Below are positions 46,301 to 58,510 of a stretch of 64,000 bases of DNA, piece after piece. The notes under the pieces are model-generated. The model searched no databases, had not been told where the DNA came from, and worked only from the letters and a program-made list of their open reading frames with translations. Position numbers and translations under genes: made by a program. The DNA is from Haberlea rhodopensis. Taxonomy: Eukaryota > Streptophyta > Magnoliopsida > Lamiales > Gesneriaceae. Each line of letters starts with the position of its first letter. Position 1 is the stretch's first letter. Location of the stretch: NCBI GenBank assembly GCA_907163345.1, contig CAJQUN010001323.1, positions 1 through 64,000 of the forward strand, given 5' to 3'.

Positions 46301-49300
46301 TCTCAAAACAACAATTTCCAATGTAGATTGTTAGTCATGAACACGTAGAAGAAAGAAATCGCAAATTTACAATAAGATCAAAAGGAATATACCGGAAGCA
46401 CATCTCTTATAACTCCCACGACAGCATCATCACCAGGTCTGCGGATGTTGACCAGAATATCTGGCAAGAACCAAGGACCTTCATTATCAGCACCTGTAAC
46501 AAGGAAATAATGCAAAATAAAACATCATGTCATAGGGAACTCGCAACGAATCTTAAACATAATTTTAATAGGAAGGAATAACACATGGATGTGCGCAGAT
46601 GGTATTATCATAAGATAGGAAGACAAACCAACTACAGGTGACATCATATCCAGACCACCACTTCCAGGTGTCATTGGTTGTCCACCAGGAGTACCAGGTA
46701 AATATGCTGAACTTGGTGTCATTGGTGGCTGTCCGCCAGGGGTAGATGGCAAGTATGGACTTGGTGCATTTGCTGAAAAAGTAATGCATTTTTATGTTAA
46801 AATCTTATGCCTCCAAAGGAATGAACTGACTATAAAAGAATTAGAGGTACCGTAGGCAGAACTGTTCTCCCTAGGAGTGCCAGCATCATTGTAGCTGCCG
46901 CTTTGATTCGTCCAGCCTGATCCAGGTGTCGGAGCTTCATAAGCTCGTGATGGCGGACTACCCGGCTGAATAATTGGCAAGTTCATCGATACCATATTAC
47001 ACAACCAGCACTATTTAGAAATGTTTACTATAACTTGAGAAAGATACCTGATATTGTGGACTACTTCCCCAAGATCCAGGATTTCCATTTTCCCAGTTGT
47101 CCCTACATTTTGTCATTAAAATTCTATGAACTTCACATCAATAGAATGAAAACTTCAAATTATCACTGGAAGGCGTAAGGCATTGGAGCAATTACATCAA
47201 TGTCATGAATCAGAAGGAACATGCATGTTGGTATCATTTTAAAATAGGACCAATCGGCGCATTGCAGAATACAAACGATATCATTCAACAATCAGATTCA
47301 GTCGTAGACCACAACACTATCATAGGAGTCGCCTAATTCAATCAGATTCAGAACATATTTTCTTAAAAAAAATAAACCTATTGTCAGGCATCTTTATCGT
47401 ATATTACTTGAAGTGAATCCACAAACTTCAGAAAATTCCAAGTACAGTGTTAATTATACATATTGTTGGATCTTGATTTAGATACATACCTTGGCGGACT
47501 CATAGGTGTATAAGGATTCCATGCTCTGTCACGCATAGGTGTCCTCATACCATCGTGGATGGGAGTTGCTGCATAAAATTGAAAAGAGCAAAAGGTATCA
47601 GGTAATCATGTCCATACACCACAATAATAAAACGAGTCTTGAGAGAAACAAAACAGAAAATCTTACCTCCAGAATCTCTCATTGGAGTCATATATGGATG
47701 AAGTGGAGTTCGAGAAGGATGCATTGGGGTTTCACTACCCATGCCATATCTAGACGTTTCCCTGCTAATAAAGCAACAGGACTTAAATTCCGAAAATGAC
47801 AACAGAAGACATGACAACAATAATCAAGATCAACAACACTACCAACAATAACAATAACTATAATGCTAGTAAAAATGAGACCTATAAGGTGTTGGAACAT
47901 TCACGTTGTCAGAAACATAACTCCGATCAACTGCACAAAAAAATTGATTTCAGTATTAATCAAACATAATCAGATTCACAGAAAAATTCTTAAAGATAGC
48001 AGGAAACTTGCCTGTGACAACCTTCATTTGTGACTCTAATTCAACCCGAACCATGGAACCTTTAACATCCACGACACGCCCTTTGCATCCCTTATAATGG
48101 CCCATACGAATTTTAATTGCAGCTCCTACTAAGGAATCATGACCCCTTCCACCTCCATGGCGTCCTCCAACTGTACAATTCAATTATTAAAAATGAAACA
48201 CAAAATTAGAACGATGATCGCAACGCCCTCACCCAACTATATAAACAAGAACCCGAACGCTATTTTTGGTAAGCAGGATGAGAGGTGGATTTGCACAGTA
48301 ATCCCACCCCATCCTACATTTGGTAAGCACAATTCGTCCTGCTCCATATAAATGGCCCCAGTTCAAGGTACCGTTTCATGCTGACAATCAAACCTACTGA
48401 CATGGTGAGTTGGCTTATCAATCCCCGGTAAATTAACAGGTAAAGACCCGAAAATCCCTATTCTTCCCATTATGTATCTTCAATTTCCTCCCCCCTCCCA
48501 CTCTAAAATCCAGCTACAACATTGACGAACTTCTCCTCTGTAACCCATTGCCCATCTGGGAAACTCACATTGACATCTCTATCTGTAGTAATTATATAAG
48601 GTGTTCTTATTTACTGAAGGTAAAGAAAATAAGATAATCCCATGACATTCTCAAATTTACTAACTTGTATTTCTCTAGTTTTGTAACCCATTGCCCATCA
48701 GGGAAACTCACATTGGCATCTCTATGTATAGTGATTATATAAGTGGTTCTTATTCAATGACGATAAAGAAAATAAGATAAATCCCATGACATTCTCAAAT
48801 TTACTAACTTATATTTCTCTAGTTTTCAATGAATCGTCACTTCGTGGAGCCTGCATGAAAAGTGACGAAAGTATGATGCTGGAAAGGCAGCTACCAAATC
48901 TGAGCAGCAGGTTTGCAAATCTTGGTTGCAAAAACTGCTTTAAAAACTCACTATTGTGTTGATGTTGTTCTTCCGGACATCAAACCAACAATTTAAACAA
49001 AGAAAGCTGGTCAAGAAAATGTGCCCAAATCACCTTCCATTAATGTCCTCCCAACAATTTAAACAAAGAAAGCTGGTCAAGAAAATGTGCCCAAATCACC
49101 TTCCAAGTGTGTCCTCCCAATAAGTATGCTTTTAAGTTGAAATTGGTTTTCCTGAATATGATTTACTCTAGAACGTAGAATATACTTCAAATTTGAAAAT
49201 AAAGTTCAAAGATTCGTACTTCTGATGTTTTTCGTGCTAGTTATTTTGGGACTCAACTAATGAAACCCCGGTTTTCAATATTGAAGAAGAGTCGATGTAG

Positions 49301-52300
49301 ATAAATCAAAACAAATTTTGAATAATAAAAATAGAAAATAAACTAACAAAAGTAAAACTGTCCAATCCTATAAAAATTAAAAGTATTTGTTTATTCATCC
49401 GATCCACCAAACAATTTAATAATTATCCCATGTTGTTTCTTAACCTATGAAAACAGTATAAGTAATCAATTCATAACCTTATCAACCACCCAGATGCAGC
49501 TAAAGAGGTAAACTACGGATGAAAAGATAAAGCTGTGAGAACAACTATATCAATGGAAAGGTATTTGGTACCCTAGTCTCCTATTTCTCTATCTCACAAA
49601 CAGATATGGAGAGAAATAGGGGATTGCAGAGAACAAGTAAAAAATTATACAACCATGGTAACTTACAATTCATAGGACTACCTCTAGGTGTTCTCATGGG
49701 AGATTGGGGAGCACGAGGTGGAGTTCTGAGATGGGAAAATCTTGACGTAAATGCATTACCCTGCACCAATAGCAATTTAAATGCAGATAATCACAAACAA
49801 AACGCCTCAAAATTTTAAGTGAACAAGAACTTGAGGTCAAATCGAGATCCATACACTCCTATCTCCATTTGCACGTGATCCACCAACCATCATGCAAGAT
49901 TCAGATCTAACACAAATAAAACCAGTATGCTCCAGGTGATGCCGATCATAAACAAACAGAATTCCTTTGTAGATATGTTCAACAGGACCTTGTTTCCCCT
50001 GGTGTAAGAAAAATTATTTGGCATTGGAAATAACCCAAAAAAAACAGAACCAGGAGAATGGTGTTTATAATAACAAGGAAATCCAGCATCAAAGCTACAC
50101 AATATGAGTTGAATAACATACTCTGCATGGACCATCCAGGATTTTTACAACATCTTTCACAGACAAAGTGTTCTTGTATCGATCTTTCGCGAAAATTTTT
50201 TTGTCGACTTTGTATTTGATCTCTCTTAACCTCACAAGCGCAACATCAGGCCTCTCTGGGACACCCTTGAGGACCTGACCAGTTGAAATAAGGTTCAGCA
50301 TAACAATTTTTATAACCTCCACATATTATTTTAGTAAGAGAAAATTAAGCCCAACATCATGTGGTTTGATCTAAATTTCACTTTGCAACCATTGTTTGAA
50401 AAATTACATTTTGCATCCTCAACTTTCAAACTTCCATGATATGTAACACTTTGCATACTCTTGACTCGATTATGTGTTTAGATCTAAAATTAATCGTTAT
50501 ATTCAATTATCGTCATGCATACTCGAACTTAGAATCATTAAACTAACTATTGTAATTTTTTTTAAAAAAATAAAATGAACATTTGGGATATTAAAATTTA
50601 CTTTCCGAAATCAAACAAGAAGAAAATTTCGGCTTCCAAAATATTTTTTTTTTTTTAATAAAATTTAAAATAGCTAACTTAAGGGACTCTAAGTTTGAGG
50701 ATCTAACACGATGATGGCATGTAGCGATGAATTTAAATAAACACAAAATCGAGTCAAAATGATGCAAAGTGTTATAATTCATAAAAGTTGATGACGTAAA
50801 CAACAATTTTTCAAACAATGGTTGCAAAGTGAAAATTAGGACCAACATATAGGATGTTACAAGTAATTTTCCCTTTTAATAATATAAGCTGCTTACCTGA
50901 AAAGCTTCACTCTCAACACGTATAACCACCCCAAAACTATTATCACTGCATGGCAATAATTTTATTAACAATCACAAAGGAAAACTCCAGAAAAGTGAAA
51001 TTTGCATAGATGAAAAAAGCTTACTCGAGCAGAACAAGGTCATGAAGCTCATAATTACCAATCCGAGTAATGCCAGAGGTGACTTCAGAGCTTTCAACAA
51101 CATTATCAGCAAACACGCGGAGCTGAAGTAAGGGAAAACCATAGCTGAAAAACAGTACACCAAAAAGTAAAAAAAAAAATTAAAGATGATTGGCTCACAA
51201 GTTCTTTGGTAGTATCTGAAACTATATTCACCACATGGCCTTCAACAGAGACAACCATACCGGTTGCGCCTTCTGTAGAACCAGATACAACCTTCACATG
51301 ATTTCCAGGTTCAAAATACTTGCAAAGTTCTTTGTCACTGATAGCAAGAGTTGTCTGAAAATTAATAGGAAAAAAAAAGCACAACTTACTTTAATATGCA
51401 GGATCCACATCCAAACATAATATTAGAGATACAAGGTACGATCTATCAATTTTACTCACAGTAAGACCTTCTTCACTAGGCTTAATATGAACAGTATCTT
51501 CTTCAACTTTTTCCACGCATCCTTTCAGGTTTCTCAGATCCCCCTTGATAATTATAACTCTATCACCTTTCATGAAATGACCCTTTTTTCTATTGGCAAA
51601 AAGCGTTGACAAACTAGATACATCACCATCCCCAGTTTCACTAGGCTGTCTAAATTTCTCGAGCTCATCAAATGTGGGTTGAACATTCAGAGTGCTGATC
51701 GACTTTAGTGACACATTCTTATACAGGAAACCATCTTTAAACATCATTCCTTCAATTTTTTCATAATAATCACCTGTAGCGGGATCTCTCTTACGCTCAA
51801 CACGTATATGCAGTTCTCTGGATTGAATCAAAAATCAAAATTCATGTTACAAAGTGCAAATATGACCACTGACTGGGAAAAAAAAATAAGAGAAAGCAGA
51901 TTACCGAGCTTCATCAATATTCATAAAACGTGCAGGTGGAGTAAACGCCTTCTTCTTTGGAACTTCCCTCCCTTCCTGGAAAAAGGCCAACATATCTCGT
52001 AACACATATAAGTATAAAAACAGTTCTGTTAACAGCAAATAACTCTTGCAACTGATATATTAGTGGAACAAATTATAGCAATGTACATGTAGGACGAGCT
52101 CAATTTCAATAATAACAATCTATATAAAAAAGGGAATACATACAATTTTATTGGCCAGCGCTTGCAGGTCAATCCTCGGAATTAATTTCACAGTTGCTCT
52201 CTGCCGGACATTGTCAACATCAACAACCTTCCAATTACAAAGTAACAAAAGTTTCATATTAAATGATAAAAGCATAAGGAAAAAGATAAACAATAAGAAA

Positions 52301-54375
52301 GAAAAAAAACAAGTCCAGCATACAACATACCTTAGCAAGATCCCCCTTGTATGTCCCGATTTTCATTCTAACCCATGTATCTCTAGTGATATCAATGGCT
52401 TTAGTCTCCACAGAAAGCACATCGGTCATCTCTTTAATAGGGACTAGCATTATTCTACTAGAATAAATATTACGCATCCCTTTAATTGCCTATAGCATTA
52501 TCAAACAGAGGAATTCAAATAAAGAAAATCAGATGATCCTACCCCACCAAGTCAATCGACGATTTAAATCATGTAAAATCGCATATATCCTAAACGATTA
52601 GCAGATGCATACCTCCCTCACATGGGCTTCTTTGTCTGCCTCGATGTATATATAATTTTTTAGATGATCAAGGGCTATGACAGATCTAATCTGCAATTCA
52701 GATCCTTTATCAATGCACTTCTGCATTAGGCAAACAGCCACCTCCCTTTCACGGCCAATCTATGTTGCACAAAAGGTGACACTAAATACATAAGTAACTG
52801 CCAGTAAAAAAAAAACAGAAAGCCAAATTACTCATGTAGTTTGTTGCAACTGAAATGAATCATATATTATCATACCGCACATTTCACCATCCATAATTTC
52901 GGGTCCCTAACAGAAGGCAGTAGAGCTTGTTGTTCTACGTCTGTTGCCTCCTCATCATATTCCACATTAAGGCTCTTAGCATATCTCTCCTGGATTATTC
53001 TCTCAATTTCCTCAACATCGACTTGTTCATCCTCACGTGAAAGCAGTGGGCGCCGATGACTTCGCCTATCGTCTTCATCGGGTATATCAGCTCCAGTGTC
53101 GATGAAGTCTGTGTCATCAGAACAGTACATAATAATGCAAAAGTGAGTCAGGATGATCTATTCAGCAAACATTCCACGCTCAAATGTCAAAAGTCACCGT
53201 AATAAGAAAAGTTAAGTGATTCAACAAGTTATTAAAGGTGCACAGAGCACGGCGCTATGTAGATGGGCATAAGCATAGGCTAACGAGAATCAATGGGCAG
53301 TAACAAATAATAATACGTCCTTTAGAATATTGACAAAAGGAAAACAAATATTCATTGGCTAACAATAAAAAACGCATGATATTATTAAGTTGCAATTCAC
53401 CTCGAACTGAAAATCCCTACACTTAAGGCACATGCTTTACCAAAGGGCTATTTCTTAGCTTGTGCTTAGGTGCAAGGGATGAGTTTCACTGCATCTTGAA
53501 CTTAGGCAAGTGCTCTATTGAACAAGGAGCTTTTAATAACCATGAACTACATCGCATAGCAAGAGAAATATGTAGATTTTTCAATCTTTTCCTGAGCAAT
53601 GACAGCAATTTTATTCACAAATAACACCATTTTCTACATTGCACCAAGAAAAAACCTAACACGTGTCATCCTAAAGTTTGTTCCATGCTTTAAAGACCAG
53701 TGCGATTAATTCAAACTTTTGTCAAGTAGCGAAGAGTATTTGCAAAATAAAAGCCCTCACAAGTCTCCGATACCGTAAAAAGAAACGAGTTTATGCCATC
53801 AGTGAGTAATTCATTATTCATTGCTCAAGTAACTCTACAAACTTAAAGTGGCAGGCGCAAAAACGATAAATTTGCTTTGCCTTGAGAGCACAAAAATCAA
53901 ATCTTATTATCATCCATTTTCCCAATGAAGTTCGACAATCGCTTTAATTTTTCAGTTGAATGTCAACTTACATTTAAAAAATGCATAGTTAAAATACCAA
54001 TAGAAATACAACGCATACAGGAAAAAAAAGAAGCAAAAAACATATAAACAAAAAAAAAACCTAACCATCTTCGCCTTCCTCTTCCTCCTCTTCATCATCG
54101 CTATCCACAGCCGCCTCCTCATCAAAGAATCCCGACGCCGCCTTCCTGTGCCGCTTCCCTCCGCGACCACCGGCACCAACTCCATACTCCTCATCGTCAT
54201 CTTCCTGTTCCTCGTCGTCTTCTTCGGCGTAATCATCTATAAAATCCGATTTGCTTCTTTTTCTTTTCTCCTTCCCACCGCGTACATCATGATCATCAGC
54301 TTCATCGTACTCCTCGTCAACATCTTCAAATTCCTCCTCATCCTCCAGCTCGTCATCGTAGTCGTCTCTCGGCAT
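40377..54375 (-). CDS. SPT5: Transcription elongation factor SPT5 (DSIF large subunit), complete
   Basis: Nuclear RNA polymerase II elongation factor, partner of SPT4. Twenty-two exons join in phase to 1032 aa, close to Arabidopsis SPT5-2. In minus order they start at 54375, 53108, 52759, 52489, 52227, 51975, 51817, 51354, 51122, 50945, 50274, 49998, 49760, 48170, 47930, 47761, 47568, 47102, 46965, 46772, 46493 and 40622. Residues 1-105 are acidic. The NGN domain is about 175-285 (GREREVAVCLMQKC, VLVPIKEM-like MLVPIKEMTDVL). KOW modules follow (FMKGDRVIIIKGDLRNLKG, EPGNHVKVVSGSTEGATG, GKQGPVEHIYKGILFVYDRH, IKIRMGHYKGCKG, RIMGGAHRGATGKLIGIDG). About 755-920 is a TP/SP-rich repeat region (SETPMHPSRTPLHPYMTP, YLPGTPGGQPMTPG), a kinase target in this family. 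Intron 14 uses a GC donor; the last intron carries a gypsy element. Confidence 0.96.
40765..41087 (+). repeat. 5' LTR of the intronic gypsy element
   Basis: 323 bp, TG...CA. It carries a tandem copy of GGGTTGTACAGAGAAT absent from the other LTR. The following TTGGTCCGAGCTGCC is where the primer site should be; it is not a canonical initiator-Met match. Confidence 0.85.
45539..45850 (+). repeat. 3' LTR of the intronic gypsy element
   Basis: 312 bp, preceded by the purine-rich AAGATGGGGGTAA. It ends just before TGATACTACTGG, where native intron sequence resumes. Confidence 0.85.
48011..48012 (-). other. Non-canonical GC splice donor of SPT5 intron 14
   Basis: The exon end reads GTCACAG followed by GCAAGT on the minus strand. 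Only this GC donor keeps the frame to the next exon (TTGATCGG), giving the conserved VVTVDR. The match to the remaining donor consensus is strong, as is usual for GC-AG introns. Confidence 0.85.
48541..48826. repeat. 143-bp tandem duplication in SPT5 intron 13
   Basis: Two copies (48541-48683 and 48684-48826) start TAACCCATTGCCCATC and end TTTCTCTAGTTTT. A separate 66-bp tandem duplication (AAAGAAAGCTGGTCAAGAAA) lies at 48989-49120. Confidence 0.85.
50338..50873. mobile_element. Mutator-like MITE in SPT5 intron 10
   Basis: 536 bp with long terminal inverted repeats (about 65 bp). The left arm begins GAGAAAATTAAGCC; the right arm read inward begins GGGAAAATTACTTG. Both continue to TTTCACTTTGCAACCATTG and TTTGAAAAATT. 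Flanking 9-mers TTTTAGTAA (50329-50337) and TTTTAATAA (50874-50882) match at 8 of 9 positions, as expected for a Mutator-type target duplication. No coding frame. Confidence 0.82.
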
Positions 54376-54620
54376 CTCGATTGAATGTGTTTATGAAGAA
54401 GTGCAAGAATTTGATTCGGATTACACTGATATTGAGAGTGATTGTAGGTTTCCCCACTAAAAGAGTAAGCCCTAGCCAGGGAGATATAGAAATGGGGGAT
54501 GGAATAGAGAAGCAATTTGGCACGGATGTATTGGGCTTGGGCCTTAATACGTTAGATTTAGATTTCAGCGATGCCCAAAGAAATGAAACCTGAAATATTC
54601 GGATTGGGCCATCAAGGTAG
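54376..54620 (-). promoter_or_regulatory. SPT5 upstream region with site II motifs
   Basis: Upstream of the ATG, TGGGCTTGGGCC (54533-54544) and ATTGGGCC (54602-54609) give TGGGCY words (site II, bound by TCP factors in plants). They are common in promoters of broadly expressed genes. The transcription start is not determined. Confidence 0.45.
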
Positions 54621-55480
54621 AATCTCAATTCCTCAATTAAATTGGTTTTTATCTATATTTTATATAGATGAAATTACACATAGGTATCACTTTTCAAAAC
54701 TTGTTTCAACTAAATCTAGCAAAATATTTTCTTTTCAACTAAATACATCTTGTAAGAATATTCTTTCAACTAAGTCCATTTTTTTGAAACCCTAATCTAA
54801 TTAGTCATTTGTTATTCTTAAAACACCCTTGTTCTATAAATCAATTTATAACAGTTGAATTTTATGTTCCTCGTCGTGAGAGTTGGTGATGGTCGCGTGT
54901 TCTGGGAAATCAGCAATGGTGGTTAGGCGACGAGTATGGCGCGGTGGCGCTGTTGTGGTGGAGGCGGCGGAGACTCCTTTTCATTTTGCCATTGTCATTC
55001 TTCTCCATCACGAAAAATCGACGTTTTGTTTCAATTTTATTTGCTGTTTTATGGTATTTTTGGATTTACGTAACATTGAATTTTTATTTTAATTTTGGTG
55101 CAGATTATGTGTTTGTTAAAATGTCTCTTTAGGTAAACAATTTCTTTTGTAGCAAATTTGGAAAATATAAACAACATATCATCTATAAACAACATATCAT
55201 CTCATTCCAAAAGTTTTGATTTATTTTTTTCCACTTTCATTTGTTTATGTATAACATACCAAGTAAAAAATAGACTCTAAAATTCCATTTTCATTTGTTA
55301 CATATTGTTTTATTTCTAAACTTTCAGATATCATGTCACTACATTAATGGAATGATATATAATAACATAAACGATGCGTATATTAAATTCCTGACAATAT
55401 ATCAGTGGGGTAACACAATCTTATCTTCCCAAATCAAAGTTGAAGAATTAACAATTTTAAACAAGCGAGCAACACATAGA
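54621..55480. other. Intergenic stretch upstream of SPT5
   Basis: AT-rich apart from a GC-rich island (54870-54990) that opens a 69-codon plus-strand frame with GTGG repeats. The frame matches no family I know and is not called a gene. Confidence 0.4.
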
Positions 55481-55571
55481 GATGCATGAAAATTACATGC
55501 ACATATAGTCTGCCGGTGCATGTAATTTACATGCACCTATAGTCTGTCGGTGCATGTAAATTACATGCACC
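55481..55571. repeat. Palindrome cluster 1 (three units, 34-bp period)
   Basis: Units start at 55481, 55515 and 55549, exactly 34 bp apart. Each full unit has 11-bp arms GGTGCATGTAA and TTACATGCACC around one A or T, followed by an 11-bp spacer such as TATAGTCTGTC. The first unit is diverged. Each arm holds CATGCA/TGCATG (RY-type). Confidence 0.92.
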
Positions 55572-55610
55572 GGTAGACTCAAAATTTGCATTGTTTCTCA
55601 AATTAGTATC

Positions 55611-57320
55611 TGTCACGCCCCTAGACCGGAGCGCGTGACACCGGCGTTGAATCCAAATATAAAATTCGAATACAACAAGCCTCATAGACAGATCTTTGAT
55701 AAAACCAGTCTATTTATTCCAAAATCATTAAATTGTCCTTACAATTGCTATTACAAAATACTATTGTCTAGGATTAAATCAAAGATACGGAAGCGTAAAT
55801 AAAACTAGTAAATTTCCTTGAAGGTTCTCCGTGGTTCATCATCTCCAAAAAATATTCTTGTTCTTCTTCCTCGATCTCTTCTTTTCGTCTTTGTCTGGGA
55901 GGGGAGGTAAGGGGGTGAGCGTTTGGGAAAACACTCAGCAAGTAGGGGCCGATTGAACAGAGTAAAAATATACATATAATCATAGCAAATATCTTTTAAT
56001 ATTTTCTTTGTCAAATCACATAGATCTTGGCACATAAACATATTTCTTGCACATAAACGCATATCTTGCACATATCCACATAACGAGTTATTTGATTTAA
56101 AAGCATACTTTTCATAGGTTGTTAAATCGAGATTTAAAACATACATATAGTTTTGAAAACGAAATGAAGTTGTAGCAAAAACCCACTTACCTTCGAAGAA
56201 TTACATGTTGTAGAAAATAGCACAAAATCTCCTCATCCTTTGCCTTGAAGGTTTCGAATTCTTGTGGTTGTGAGTATGCCAATTTTCGAAAATTGGAGAG
56301 TGTAGAATAATCTTTTCTTGGCATGGTGTATTGTGGTTTTAAAGTGAGGAGTGATGGTCCAATGTAGATCCACCAATTTGGCTCATAATGGCAAGACTCA
56401 AAGTAGGTCAAAGGTAATATTTAAATGGATGATATTAATTGTATATTCATTTCTTTAGCCTTCTAATCACAAGATTGGAGCTAAATATTAATTGGATGGA
56501 TGTATAGTATTAATGTGATTGGGAGCAAATAAATGGGATTGAGTGATGTGATTTTAAAGTATGAGGAATAATGGAGACTCCTAGACTTTTGCCATTTAGT
56601 GTCATGTTTGAGTAATGCAATTGAATGATTAATGACAAGATTTGGGAAGGCAAATGAATTGGTTAATTCCATTGGGCAATTGTAGAGGACTTTTATTATT
56701 TATTGTAGGAGAATTAATTGATCAATTCATAAACTTTGGCGTGTCTAATATCATGATGATAGCAAGGTAATGATAACATGATTTGGTAAGGTTCCCAAAC
56801 TTTGGCCATTACAATTGAATGTCTAATGTCATGATTTTAGCAAACCATTAATATCATTATATGGGATTGAATGAACTTGAATGGTGGAATGGTGGCAAGG
56901 TTTGGGTTAAGCAATTAAATGTCATTGAATTACTAATGATAAGAATTGGGGAAGTCCATTGAGTGGTTTAATTATGCACTTTCAAAAATGTAGGATTAGT
57001 GTAGGAATTATAGTCCATAAACTTTTATCTATTCATTGCAAGATTTAAGATTGATTATTATTATTAATATTATTTTCAATGATTTCTTAATTAACTACAA
57101 CTTTAAATTATATAAAAGTTTATAAGTTAAAATCATATAACCTATGTATTATCTCTTACACAACTCTAATAAGTTATAAACTTAAATATGTGATTAAAAG
57201 TCCACAAGATTGAATAATATAGTTAAATCAATCCATAATGTAAATCTATTATTTTTATTTATTTTTCAATGTTATCTCGGTATCACGTAATTTGTTTGAC
57301 CAAAATTCTGGGTCTTCACA
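55611..57320 (-). mobile_element. Solo LTR (gypsy-like)
   Basis: 1710 bp bounded by TGTCACGCCCC at the left and GGGTCTTCACA at the right (TG...CA), with a perfect 5-bp target duplication GTATC (55606-55610 and 57321-57325). Read on the minus strand it begins TGTGAAGACCCAGAATTTTG and ends GGGGCGTGACA, a pattern common for gypsy LTRs, which suggests minus orientation. No interior or partner is present, so it is a recombination-derived solo LTR. Short frames inside are not genes. Confidence 0.85.
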
Positions 57321-57626
57321 GTATCATTTACTCATACGATTCAAACAAACTGCTTTAGTAACATGCTTATTATAGGTCATTTCAGATATTTCCTATCATG
57401 TGGTAAAATCATAGAATCCTATATTCAAATTATTCTTAATTAATTTCGAATCAACGCACATTTTCAATTTTATCATCACTACTTTAAAGTATATAGTATC
57501 ACATCATAAGTTTTATACCTGAAAACCTTAAAAATAAATATACCATTAGTATGGTGTTTGTAAATATGTAAGAAAATGATAAAACATACAGTCTTAAGAT
57601 TATTTCCACGCATACGACGTATTTAG

Positions 57627-58010
57627 TATATTGTATCTTTAATTTGTTATAAGATCAACAAGCAAGCAACACGATGCATGTAAATTACATGCGCCCCTAG
57701 TTTACCGGTGCATGTAATTTACATGCACCGATAGTCTACCGGTGCATGTAAATTACATGCATCGGCAGAATCAACATTTGCATTGGTTCTCAAATTACAT
57801 AATAAATAAGTATCATATAGTAAGTGTTAAAGACGATCACAAATAACACTTAAAATTAAGACATGTTTTTGTAATATATTATCATTTGAAAAATAATAGA
57901 ATTTTGTTATGAGATTATGCAATAATTTATCATATAGTATATACTCATCCATAAGAAAATTTAATTTTTAAAGTAATATATTGTATCTTTAATTTGTTAT
58001 AAGATCAATT
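57627..58010. repeat. Repeated flank of the palindrome clusters
   Basis: ATATTGTATCTTTAATTTGT and the following TATAAGATCAA occur at about 57631-57660 and again at 57979-58008, 348 bp apart. Together with matching borders of clusters 1 and 2 (AAGCAAGCAACAC, then TTTGCATTG...TCTCAAATTA) this shows the array grew by duplicating larger blocks. Confidence 0.75.
57673..57763. repeat. Palindrome cluster 2 (three units, 34-bp period)
   Basis: Units start at 57673, 57707 and 57741, again exactly 34 bp apart, with spacers CGATAGTCTAC and CCTAGTTTAC-like. The order matches cluster 1, including the diverged first unit (GATGCATG). Arms of the middle unit are perfect. Confidence 0.92.
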
Positions 58011-58113
58011 GTAAAAATTATAGAATGAAAAATTAATTCATATTTTTTTGATTTGATCATTGTTATTTAGTAATTAGATAAAAAAATCGTATATTAGTGT
58101 ATTTTCGCCTATC

Positions 58114-58255
58114 GGTGCATGTGAATTACATGCACCGATAGACTCATGAACTGCCGGTGCATGTAAATTACATGCACCACTGAGTCTATCTGTGCATGTA
58201 AATTACATGCACCGATACACTCATGAACTGCCGGTGCATGTAAATTACATGCACC
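58114..58255. repeat. Palindrome cluster 3 (four units)
   Basis: Units start at about 58114, 58156, 58190 and 58233 (steps of about 42, 34 and 43 bp). Longer spacers carry GATAGACTCATGAACTGCC. GATAGACTC and GAGTCTATC form an outer inverted pair around the second unit, so larger hairpins are possible. Confidence 0.9.
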
Positions 58256-58510
58256 AATGGTTTCAATATCATTACATTTTCAAAATTTTCATTCAAACAA
58301 TTGATCGAACATCTCAAATACATTATAATTTTGAGTTTTACATTAAAAAACTACAAACAATCATTACAATAAAATTGAAACTCATAATAAATATAAAATT
58401 TTCATTCAAATGTTTGATCGAACAATTCAAATACGTTATACTTTTACGTTTCACATTAAAAATCTACGTATAGACATTACAAAAAAATTGAAATTCATAA
58501 GAAATATAAA
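58256..58510. repeat. About 113-bp AT-rich tandem duplication
   Basis: TTTTCATTCAAA...TTGATCGAACA and the following AAATAC(A/G)TTATA and CACATTAAAAA blocks occur twice, near 58286 and 58397. Confidence 0.65.

Noticed and set aside
54148..54384. A hydrophobic 78-codon plus-strand frame
   Set aside because: It is the antisense of the acidic Asp/Glu-rich first exon of SPT5 and has no independent support.
55481..58255. The regularly spaced palindromes look like a CRISPR array
   Set aside because: The setting is plant nuclear DNA, the spacers are near-identical and only 11-20 bp, and there are no cas genes.
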